Source of the DNA: Mercurialis annua
Taxonomy: Eukaryota > Streptophyta > Magnoliopsida > Malpighiales > Euphorbiaceae
Length of the DNA stretch: 64,000 bases
Assembly: GCF_937616625.2 (NCBI RefSeq)
Contig: NC_065572.1
Coordinates: forward strand, 64,501-128,500
Reading direction: 5' to 3'
Of the stretch, positions 55,300 to 64,000 are shown piece by piece. The position numbers and the translations under genes are program-made. The notes under the pieces were generated by a model. The model had not been told where the DNA came from and made no database searches. It was given only the letters and a program-made list of their open reading frames with translations. Within the stretch, counting starts at the first letter, position 1. The number at the start of each line of letters is the position of its first letter.

Positions 55300-58200
55300 C
55301 TATTCTTCATGATATAGGTACAAGCCAAGGCCAAATCGGGCACAAGCTTTGCAAAAAGCTATTTCCTCTGCTGCAGCAACTGGATCTACGATATTGCTAT
55401 CGTTGGATGATATTGTCCCAGTTGACTCGCGGTATGCCTGTATCAGCAAGTTACAGAATGAAACAACAATGAAGCTGCACATATGTCTAACCTATAGAGA
55501 TTAATGCAACTGAAAAGGCAAGACAATATGTTGATTTTATCCTCAATAAACAGGTGATTGATCTTATGTGAGTATTCAAACTATCGCTTTTTTTAGACTT
55601 TGGTGACCAAACTAATTTGTTTCATTTTGGTTACGAAAATCTAATTTGTTTTCAGTTTGGTTACTAAACTTTAAGTTTAGTTTAACCAAAGGTTTTCGAG
55701 CAAAAAAAATTATACGTGGCAGCCGGATTTTACATTTTTTTTTGGCTGAAAACTTGGCGTGTGTGCATAATTTAGCCTAAAAAATCCCAGCTGAAATGAC
55801 ATTATGCACATGTGACAAGTTTTCATGAAAATGCAAACAAAAAATGAACGCCACATGGCAAAATCCGGCGGCCACATAAAACGAATCAAAATTGGATGCA
55901 ATAAAGAGATAGTTTGGTACCCTAGAATAATTACCCCTCAATTGCAAATGAATATCAGGATCAGATATACCACTAAAGATTAAGGCTGTATGACTCTACA
56001 CTATATATTAATCAAACCGAATTAATCAGACCAACCCAAGCCAAAAATCATAATTTATATAATGGTTTGATTTTGGTTTCAAATATTAATAAACTAAATT
56101 TGTTTGGTTTGGTTTGCAGTTTGAGAGGTTTAATAACTAAATCAAACCAAATTGATTCAAAACTAAGTAGCATATATAAATATTTGTCCATAATAGCTAT
56201 TATATTATGTCAATTTATTTAGTTTAATTTGATTGCATTTTACATGAATAAAGTGTAAAATTTACTATTTTCACATATTCAATTTATGAGCAAATTACTA
56301 TGAGATCCCTCACATTTGACATAATTTACACTTTAGTCCTCCTGTTTAAAAATTAAACTATATGGCCCCTCACTTTTACTTCTGTCAACGGTTTAGTCCC
56401 TCCATCCATTCTAAGTGTTAGTCAACGAAGTCAAAAGACTTAGGGGTAAATTAATTTTCAAACCCGAGGGACGAAATCGTCGACAAAAACAAAAGTGAGG
56501 GATAAAATCGTTCAGAAAAACAAAAGTGAGGGACCATATAGTTTTGTTGACTTCGTTGACTAACATCCAAAATGGACGGAAGGATAAATCGTTGACAAAA
56601 ACAAAAGTGAGGGGCTATATCGTTCGACTTACAAACAAGAGGGACTAAACTGTGAATTATATCAAATGTGAGGGATGTCATAGTAAACTCTTAATTTATT
56701 TATAAGATAATTACACTATAATATACTCCCTCCGTCCATAAAAGATAGGCTTGTTTCTATTTTAAGCGTCCCAAATTATAGGCTTGTTTCTATTTTTAAA
56801 AAGTAATTAATTATGTAAATATCTAAAATACCCTTAATTGAATTAGTTTTAGTCAACTATTAAATTGATAATGGCATCGATAACAACAATAATAAATTCT
56901 TTTTGGTAGTTTCAATATTATAAGTAATTTTATATGCACTTTTTGGGTGATTTTAAATTATTAATTAGAAAAACACATAGAAAAAAGAACGCATTAATTA
57001 TTTAGTAAGGGTATTATAGGAAGTTCGTAATATTCTAACTAAATAAACTAAATTTCCTAATATGTGTATAAATGAAACAAGCCTATATTTCGTCGACAGG
57101 GGGATTAGTAAAAAAACAACTGCAGAAGTTTATGTTCATGATATTATTTCAGTTGATGTTAATATAAGTTAAAGTAATTAAATAAATATTAAAATTAAAT
57201 TGAGATGCCTAAAATTTGAGGTATATCAAAATGAAGTATTTTATAGCAAAGCTAAATAAATTCTTCAAAACTTTAGGTGAACTATATACATAATTATATC
57301 ATAGTGGATCAAAGAACGCAAGTAATTACTAAAAAGTAAAAATTAAAATTATATATTTTTTAGTTTAAACCCCAAATTAAACAATCCAAACTCGTTGGTT
57401 TCATATTTATTAGTTTGGTTTTTGAACTTTTTCCAAATAGAAAAACTTAGTTTGGTTTTGCACGAACTATCAAGAAAATCTTTAAAGGACAAACCTTCAA
57501 GGCACCCATCAATCATATATAATATGATGTTGTGTGTGAAGGACCGAGTATTGGAACAAAGAAATACGACTAGTTGGTTACATACTAGAAAAGGGAAAAT
57601 TTCATGAGAGACAAAAGAGATTAAGTAGATTGAATTGGTCTAAAAATCAAACTTCATTTTTCACATGCTACTACACGTATAAACAGTCAAAAATTGACTG
57701 GTCTCTAATGAATTTTTTTTGCAATGAAATGATAAAAAGTCATTTTATTCTCATGTGGCTACAAGATATAGTGTTGTGGTTTTCATAAACTAAATTGTTT
57801 CCGTACTCTCAGAATTGTAGAATTGGCTAAAGAGAATTCATACAGACGAGTTATTGGCGTAAGATATTCAGTTAAAGCCATCACTCGATAAGCATGTATT
57901 AAGATACAGTACTTTTATAAGCTCTGAAATGTTGAACTAATGAAAAAGTAACTTCAGCCAACACAAGGAGAAAAGTTTCAAGTCAAATAAATTAGCTCAT
58001 GATACAGGATCCAACAAAGTAACCATACTAAATTGGAATAGTCCTGCTGATACAGGATCCAATATAGTAACCACTGGAATAATCCTGCTAATATACTCTT
58101 TGGAGGAGGTAATTTGAATACCATCTCCCAAATCAGTGATTATCTAAGGTTCGTGAGAATGGGCTATCTAGATATGGGCTTTAATACAATAGCTAATTCC

Positions 58201-59851
58201 TGATCACCAAGGATGTTTTCACTTAATTTAAAATGTTCCTGGTGTAGGATTTCTCTCCTTCTTAGCATTGCAATGAATGAGTTACTAAATTATTCTTGAT
58301 TAGTTGGTGAGGCGTACAGCATACCATGTACACAGGAATATTAATCCACTTGCAAACAAAGTTAATTACAATCAAAACTGTAAATCTCATAAAAGAGTGT
58401 ATGCAATTCAGATAATAGTTTTTATATTTAATTTCACAAAAGAATATGTTATTTGAAATTAGATGCCCTCGAATAAGCAAACAAATAATGAAAAATTCAT
58501 TAAAAAAAACAAAGAACAAAGCAGAACCGAGTAACTGAATGGTTTGACACAGTTGATAACCATGTTATGCTCGCCCCTAACTGTGGAAACATCTAAGTGT
58601 GCTGCCTGCTCAAAGAATATGATCCATGGCACAACAAATAGCAGAAGAAGGAATATGTTTTGTAGTAAATTTTATTTGAAAATCCAAGTATCTGTGAGAT
58701 TCAAAATCTAATACAGCAGTAGCATGGTGCAGAGCGAATAGAAAAATTGGATGTAGAGTGGAGACAGCATAGAACATGAGACATACCTCTCCATCTGATC
58801 CTCTAATGGTGACACGGTACACCACAGTGACGCTTCCATTATCAGAGAAGATAACATCGCGTATTTCTCCACACCATCCTGCCATTTTGTTTCAGATGAA
58901 TAAAAAGAAATTTGAGTATTGCATGGAATTGTAGCACATTACAGACTAGCCTTGATCATCAAAAATACCTTCCATTTTCGACTTTTTTTGTTTGTGGCCC
59001 AAACTTTTAAATTCGTCAATATTAGCTTATTTTTTTAATTTTCAATTTCAATTGTAGCCATTTGTTTAAATTAGAGAGGAAAAAAAATCAAATATGGCCT
59101 ACATATCGTTCCAATTTGTTGTTTTACCATCAAAAAAATCCAAAATGGAGGGTATATTTGAAATTTTTTGCACTCTGATTAAAATGAATGGCTACAATGG
59201 AAACTGGGCTAAAATCAGCGATTTTGAAAGGTTAAACGAAAAGAGGTGTGAAACTTTTCAATGATTAAGGCTAGAGAGTATTAGGGGATATGGGCAGAAT
59301 CCAGCAGGTGGCAATGCAAATCCATTGTAAAATAGGAGGTTGAAATGGAGAGCTAAGGCATTTGAGTAATTAAAGGGAGGCAGAAAAGAACGAACCAGGA
59401 GCATAGAAGCTAAGCATACGGTTGGCGTGGTACCTAATGCAGAATCAGATGAATAAATTAATGAATTGTTTGAGAAAAGAGAGCGTGGTAAGCAGAGAGG
59501 TAGTTACCAGGGGATGAAGGTAGTGTCGGAAGGGGTGATGATGTTGTCGGCAATGCGCTTGTTGAGATCACGGAGGATCTCAGCGAGAGGACGAGTTATA
59601 CAGGAGGAGTAGAAGTTAGACGATGAAGATGGCGATGAAGATTTGTCCAAAGGCACCACATAATTCGAATTCGGAACTCCTCCTCCTCCTTTATTATTCT
59701 TCTTCTCGCTGCTTCCGCAAACCCTCAACCTTGATCCGCCCTCGTCCGCCCTCCTCCAGTACTCCACCTTATTCTTCTTCTCAATCTCACATGATCTTTT
59801 CACGGAGAAGCTGAGTCTCAAGTTGCTGCTGCTGCTGCTAACCAGTGCCAT
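55300..59851 (-). CDS. RAD52-2: RAD52-2/ODB-type organellar single-strand DNA-binding protein
   Basis: Four exons on the minus strand: 59851-59508, 59433-59396, 58878-58787 and 55437-55300, joined in frame to give 203 residues. The protein starts with a Ser-rich, basic transit-like region, then RPLAEILRDLNKRI, IPWYHANRMLSFYAPGWCGE, IRDVIFSDNGSVTVVYRVTI and RGSDGE, and ends ACARFGLGLYLYHEE. This is the plant RAD52-like (ODB) family, which binds single-strand DNA and anneals complementary strands for homologous recombination in organelles; the chloroplast form in Arabidopsis is RAD52-2 (At5g47870). The 3.35-kb last intron is loaded with MITEs. Exon 2 is only 38 bp. The gene converges with DUF1350, as I recall for the Arabidopsis pair. 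Confidence 0.9.
55575..55925. mobile_element. Possible MITE in RAD52-2 intron 3
   Basis: The left end, CAAACTATCGCTTTTTTAGA, faces a degenerate complement at the right (CCAAACTATCTCTTTATTG read on the minus strand). Inner words TTTGGTTAC, ACGTGGCAGCCGGATTT and GCCACATGGC also pair loosely. No target duplication seen, so this is tentative. Confidence 0.35.
56288..56690. mobile_element. MITE in RAD52-2 intron 3, about 400 bp
   Basis: The ends ATTACTATGAGATCCCTCAC and the complement of GTGAGGGATGTCATAGTAAA match over about 60 bp of inverted repeat. The inner part has repeated CAAAAGTGAGGG words. AATTTAT occurs on both sides, offset by two bases, as a possible target duplication. Confidence 0.7.
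56726..57108. mobile_element. Stowaway-like MITE, diverged, in RAD52-2 intron 3
   Basis: The left end is CTCCCTCCGTCC, then ATAGGCTTGTTTC. The right end holds GAAACAAGCCTATA and a decayed complement of the terminal repeat. TA flanks both ends (56724-56725 and 57109-57110). The tandem GGCTTGTTTCTATTTT word near the left end is a local duplication. Confidence 0.7.
58001..58091. repeat. Short tandem duplication in RAD52-2 intron 3
   Basis: Two copies of a unit of about 45 bp containing GATACAGGATCCAA, AGTAACCA and TGGAATA-TCCTGCT. No function is suggested. Confidence 0.6.
58949..59271. mobile_element. MITE-like inverted repeat in RAD52-2 intron 2
   Basis: The ends GCCTTGATCAT and the complement of ATGATTAAGGC pair, with inner GGCCC/GGGC and TGGAAG-like matches, and TA on both sides (58947-58948 and 59272-59273). 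It fills most of the intron between exons 2 and 3. Confidence 0.55.
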
Positions 59852-60480
59852 TATCTTCTCCGCAATGCCACCAACTCCTGCCTAGATGTACAAGATATCA
59901 AACTCCCACCTACTTTCTTTTTTTTTCCTTTACTTTGACCAACTCTTCTTTTTTTCAACTCTTCGCTATGGGAACGTTCAAATGCACCAACCCCAAATTT
60001 TAACAGACTCTTTTATCCTCCATCTACTACTACACATTAGATTTTAGATTTAGAGTGGGAGTGTTTATTCCGTACATTGGTTCGGCCATGTCATATTTAC
60101 AACAAACCAATGGAAATTTGCTATAGAAAATTTTTTATTATGAATTTTTCCATATGATTAACGCATAATTGGTTTGTTTCACAAATGACATGGCGCACCA
60201 ATTGCGTGCAATAATTTTTCTTAGATTTATGTTGAAAATTTTAACGACTCTTTTATAAATTTTATTTGTTAAACCTTAAAAAAATTATTTATTTAAATTT
60301 TAACGGCATAATACACTAAAAATTTCATATCGTCCACCATTATATCCTTTAAAACTTTTATCTTTCAAAGTGCTCCGCTCCAAATATGTTTTATTGAAAT
60401 TACAATAACCTTAATTTATTAAGTTATTTGAAGTCAAAATTCAAATAAATGCTAAACAATTTTGATTTAGTCAAAATTCA
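59852..60480. other. Upstream region of RAD52-2
   Basis: About 630 bp with no gene. It contains the RAD52-2 promoter in unknown detail and an AT-rich stretch. A CT-rich run (59907-59955) lies close to the start codon. Confidence 0.4.
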
Positions 60481-60559
60481 ACACGTGGAAAATTGGAAAT
60501 ACAAAAGATTAAATATTTTACTTTGTTGACATTTACATGCAAAGGTCGTGTATATAAAT

Positions 60560-60875
60560 GTCAATTTTGCACGTTCCTCATGGACGTGCAACACTCTGTC
60601 GGACGCCTGCGATCCAGAGGTGTCCGGCAGGATACAAGGATTAAAAAAAAATTCAAAAACGTAAAAACAACACTTGTCGGAGGTTGCCGTCTACTTTCTC
60701 GGTTAGATTTCGACATTTTAACTCGAAATAGTTATCGCCGTTTGTCGGATTTGAGTGTGATTTGAAAGAGTTTGAATATGAGTTTTTGAATTTAGAATAG
60801 GTAAAAGATATTTAGGTAAAAATAGGGGCGATAAGTAGTAATTTAGGGGCCGTATTTAGTAGTCTACTTATTGTA
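60560..60875. mobile_element. Partial relative of the foldback element
   Basis: The right end, GTAGTAATTTAGGGGCCGTA then TTTAGTAGTCTAC, closely resembles the right terminus of the foldback at 16730-16782. Upstream is a comparable layout: a GTCGGACGCCT..AGGTGTCCGGC palindrome (about 60597-60630) and a CGGTTAGATTTCGACATTTT word like the AGTCGATTTTGACATTTTT of the other copy. No matching left terminus is visible, so only half survives. Confidence 0.5.
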
Positions 60876-60895
60876 TCATCAAAACATTAAATTTA

Positions 60896-61265
60896 GGGTT
60901 AATTCCATATAAAATCACCACCTTTACACATTTTTTCATTTTAATCACGTCCTTTAAAAAGTGTCAAATAAAATCACCACCTTTCATTTTTTTGCATATC
61001 TATCACCGATGAGAAAATCCGGTGTCTTTTTCCTCCCAAATAAATGTCATAATTCGACTAATGCCGTAATTAACACAAAAAATACATTTCCCTTACTCTT
61101 TTCTTGTTGATTTCGGTTGTCGAGTCAAAAAAAATACACCGAATTTTCACATTTGTGATAAATTTGCAAAAAAATGAAAGGTGATAATTTTATTTGATAC
61201 TTTTTAAAGGACGTGATTAAAATGAAAAAATGTGTAAATGTGGTGATTTTATATGGAATTAATCC
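60896..61265. mobile_element. Mutator-type MITE, 370 bp
   Basis: Inverted repeats of about 70 bp begin GG(G/A)TTAATTCCATATAAA and continue with CCTTTAAAAAGT. A perfect 9-bp duplication, TTAAATTTA, flanks it (60887-60895 and 61266-61274). Many AAATCACCACCTTT words lie inside. Confidence 0.88.
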
Positions 61266-61329
61266 TTAAATTTAAATATCATTAGTCGTCCTTTGTTGTA
61301 TGTTTTTAAAATTAAGGTCCCCAGCACAT

Positions 61330-61850
61330 TGGCCAAAGATTAACACTCATGGAGCGTGTTAGAAGCATCGCAAAGGCATGTGGTATTATTTGAGAAACAG
61401 GTTACTGGTTGGGAAGTTTGTTTGATGACCACTAGTGAGAATTCAGTTCCTTGTGCGGAATTTAATAGTGTCTTGCATAGTCTTCCACTGGGGTGGTATT
61501 TAGAGGTTACAAAAACCATGCTCAGAGTTGAGAGTTGGTTGGAAAGCTGATTAAAGATTATTCAAATGCGGCACAATATTCTAATAATATTAAATTCATG
61601 CTCGTAAGGAATTGAGAAATTAGGATTGAAAAATGAGGATTTGTTGTGAAAAATTAGCATTTATCATGAAGCTAATCTCACTGCTGATAGCCTATGAGTT
61701 TTCTCCATATAGTGCAATTCTTTGGTTAGTTCATAATCTTAATGGGTTTTCTTACGATAGGTACTTTGTTGTTTAGTTTTGCATAGTCTTATGCTTATAC
61801 CTCTTATCTTGTACCAATATACAGAATCAAACATTTTTTATAATAAAATT
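61330..61850 (+). pseudogene. Decayed LINE/RNase H-like remnant
   Basis: Broken frames read DYSNAAQYSNNIKFMLVRN (about 61555), then SIYHEANLTADSL (about 61660). The second resembles the HREAN-ADSLA line at the end of plant LINE RNase H domains. Stops and frameshifts are frequent. No target duplication found. The call rests on one motif. Confidence 0.4.
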
Positions 61851-62191
61851 CATCACCACGCAAAAACAAATTTATAAATTTGGTTTATGTAGATAATGAA
61901 ATTTTTAAGAGCTTATTTTTTAACTAGCAAAGTCCAAACAAAATTTCAGATGGTCAATATTGCATTAAAAATACTATCCCAGCCAAAGTTTATAACTTAC
62001 ATAACTCATATTTGACCACCCCTAACTCGATCTAAATGTAAAAACAATCCCTTCTTCTAACCCCAAGTTACATACCCATTTTAAATAATATACATATACA
62101 AATTGCATCAAAAATGTGAGACTGGATTCTTCTCGTCACATTGGAACCATCATTTCGTTACCTGTGACAAAATTGAGATTATTTCAACAGT

Positions 62192-63786
62192 TCAGTTTAT
62201 AGTAATCAGAATCCAAAGGAAAGCTGTAGTTCTTCTCACCTTTCCGGTCTTACTCCGAAACATCAGTTCCACTTCCAGACGCAGTTTTTCAATATCCATT
62301 GCATAATCTCTATGATTTTCCACTGCCATTAAATCGAGCAGCTGCTGCCTCATTCTCTCCAAGGCACCATCTAAACCACAAAAATCCTTGACAATCAAAG
62401 CTTCAGTTGTTTTGAGCTGCAAGAGATTCTTGATTGCTACAAGAGCCTGAAATAAATAAATGCTGCAACATGTTAAATTAAAGCAATACTGTGATATGAA
62501 ATATATGTTTAGACATTTTTGTAATGCACATGGGATCATCTCTTACTCCATTTCCTGTTCTCCCTCCATGGAGCAAATTGTAGTTACAGGGAGAAAACAG
62601 TAGTTCATTGAGGGTAATCGATCCAAAGTTTAACGAGTTACAGCCAAACATAATTCAGCAGAGCATATCTTGAAATCCCCACCATTGTTAATAAATTAAC
62701 CGTTAGTCTCCTAAAAGACATGCCAAAGTGTCCAACCAGCCTGTCAGGGTAGAAATTCCCCGCTAAGATCAGGACAGGAATGTCTATTTGATGACTCATG
62801 TGAGCACGGAATCTATCTCTACTTAATGACGTGCCTAAGAATTGCAAAATGGATCTGTGACATTCAGAATGAGCTCTGCTATATGTAGCCGTGCCTGCTC
62901 AGTTGTTCATCATGTGGCCCACGTCACAGAATGAGAGCTACTAAATATATTCATGGTCTCACAGACCCATTGCTGTGGGTGTGGGCCAATTCATGACCGA
63001 GCATGAAGCAGTCATGCATGCCTGACTCTACTTGGTGAAATTTCATTCAAAATTAAGATGTTATATAATGCAAAATAACACTTCACAGATAGCAACAATA
63101 GAGTTGTTGATGCTGACGACTTGCCTTTTCCTGGAGATCAAGGTCAATTAATGATGTTAGGTCGATTACAGACTTCAAGAACAACTGATTGCTGAAGAAA
63201 GCCAACTCATCTCTTCCTACACTTTCTAGTTGATATTCAGCCAAATCTGCAACCAGATTTACAGCTTTCCTCCGTAACCTGATGTCTGTGCTTGAATTGC
63301 TAAGAATGTCCTATAAGAGGTCAAAAAGAAAGTCAGCAACGCTATGGTCAACTGTGTTGTAAATGTGTGCACTTTACTGATTTAAGCACCTGAAGCATCT
63401 GATCTCCAGCTTCTGCATAAAACAATTCCTGACTAGACAAATTGTTTCTGATCAATGCTGAAATAGCATAGAATGCTTTTATTCCTTCTTCCACAGAATT
63501 TGAATTTACCATGTGCATTAGCTTACCAAGTGCCCCCATTTCCAGGATCTGAAAGATGTGCATATAAATATAAATCTTATTTACATGGAAGATGTGTCAT
63601 TAACTTACTGAGTGGAAAATATCATTGAAAAATTCGACAAGGATATAACGAATTGTACATGTCTCTGCACAACTGGATTATTTTGACTTGCTTTCCCAAG
63701 AACCCATGCTGACATTCTCCTAACATCTGAATCGGGATGATTAAGATCTTGTATTAGCACACCAATTCCACCGAGTTTGCTCAGAT
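62192..63786 (-). CDS. Fes1/SIL1-like armadillo Hsp70 nucleotide-exchange factor, 3' part
   Basis: Minus-strand exons: 63786-63659, 63548-63390, 63310-63125, and 62446 to about 62192. Translation reads LSKLGGIGVLIQDLNHPDSD, RRMSAWVLGKASQNNPVVQ, MGALGKLMHMVNSNS, SALIRNNLSSQELFYAEAGD, DIRLRRKAVNLVADLAE and DFCGLDGALERMRQQLLDL. These are the armadillo repeats of the HspBP1/Fes1/SIL1 family, which release ADP from Hsp70 (cytosolic) or BiP (ER). The text is closest to the plant At3g51980-like form, as recalled; the N-terminus that would decide the location is outside the window. The intron between 63125 and 62446 has a GC donor. The last exon may stop at 62192, or splice at AAAG|GTGAG near 62238 to an exon I could not find. 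CACCTG at the window end may mark the next exon's donor. Confidence 0.85.
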
Positions 63787-64000
63787 CTGGTAAAATCAAG
63801 GGCAGCAACACAGCATTATTCTCCATTAAAATTGAGGCAAAAAAATGAGAAAAACAAGGCATTAAAAAAATAGAAACAGGAAATTCAGAACTCAGGCAAA
63901 CAAGAACATAAATGAATGATAGACTATGACGTGGCAGTCTCATGCTCATAGCAGATATTGAACTAAAATAATGCAAATCAACTCCCAGAACCAACACCTG

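Overview
This is a nuclear window from a flowering plant, most likely a eudicot. The evidence is intron-rich genes with GT-AG splicing, plastid-type proteins, AT-rich intergenic DNA, and plant-specific mobile elements: an Athila-type Ty3/gypsy element, L1-type LINEs with an RNase H tail, a CACTA element, Stowaway and Mutator-type MITEs and a Helitron. I cannot name the species. No bacterial operons, CRISPR arrays or viral genomes are visible.

The window has two halves. The left half (1-40.83 kb) is repeat-packed heterochromatin-like DNA with no intact host gene. It starts with a decayed Athila-like element (1-8172), truncated at both ends. Next comes a satellite array that once ran without a break from 8.17 to 40.83 kb. 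It exists as a short monomer (about 338 bp, often alternating as a dimer of about 675 bp) and a long monomer (about 470 bp), which differ by one block of about 130 bp. Later insertions split the array: a 3.38-kb solo LTR (15358-18737), itself carrying an 838-bp foldback transposon; a LINE (about 22.02-30.62 kb), itself interrupted by a 1.04-kb TG..CA element and a 2.23-kb CACTA element holding a captured PPR gene fragment; a second, inverted solo LTR of the same family (30832-33401); a hAT-like fragment; and a third LTR fragment. Most of these have clean target-site duplications, so the order of insertion can be read.

The right half (41-64 kb) is gene-bearing. In order it holds a WBP2/GRAM-domain gene (41601-43785, +), a Helitron, MITEs and a 5'-truncated LINE, an intronless GT47 exostosin-type glycosyltransferase (49516-50733, -), a plastid-type DUF1350 alpha/beta-hydrolase-like gene (50872-54771, +), a RAD52-2/ODB-type organellar single-strand DNA-binding gene (55300-59851, -), and the 3' part of a Fes1/SIL1-like armadillo Hsp70 nucleotide-exchange factor (62192-63786, -, continuing past the window). 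The GT47 and DUF1350 genes diverge from a 138-bp gap. The DUF1350 and RAD52-2 genes converge tail to tail, a pair that I recall also being adjacent in Arabidopsis (At5g47860/At5g47870).

The most unusual signal is a theme shared by otherwise unrelated repeats. Each carries a private, locally amplified set of short palindromes. In the two solo LTRs these hairpin cassettes lie in the same transcribed position, inside a putative intron, with entirely different sequences. Within a cassette the copies change on both arms together, so pairing is kept while sequence drifts.
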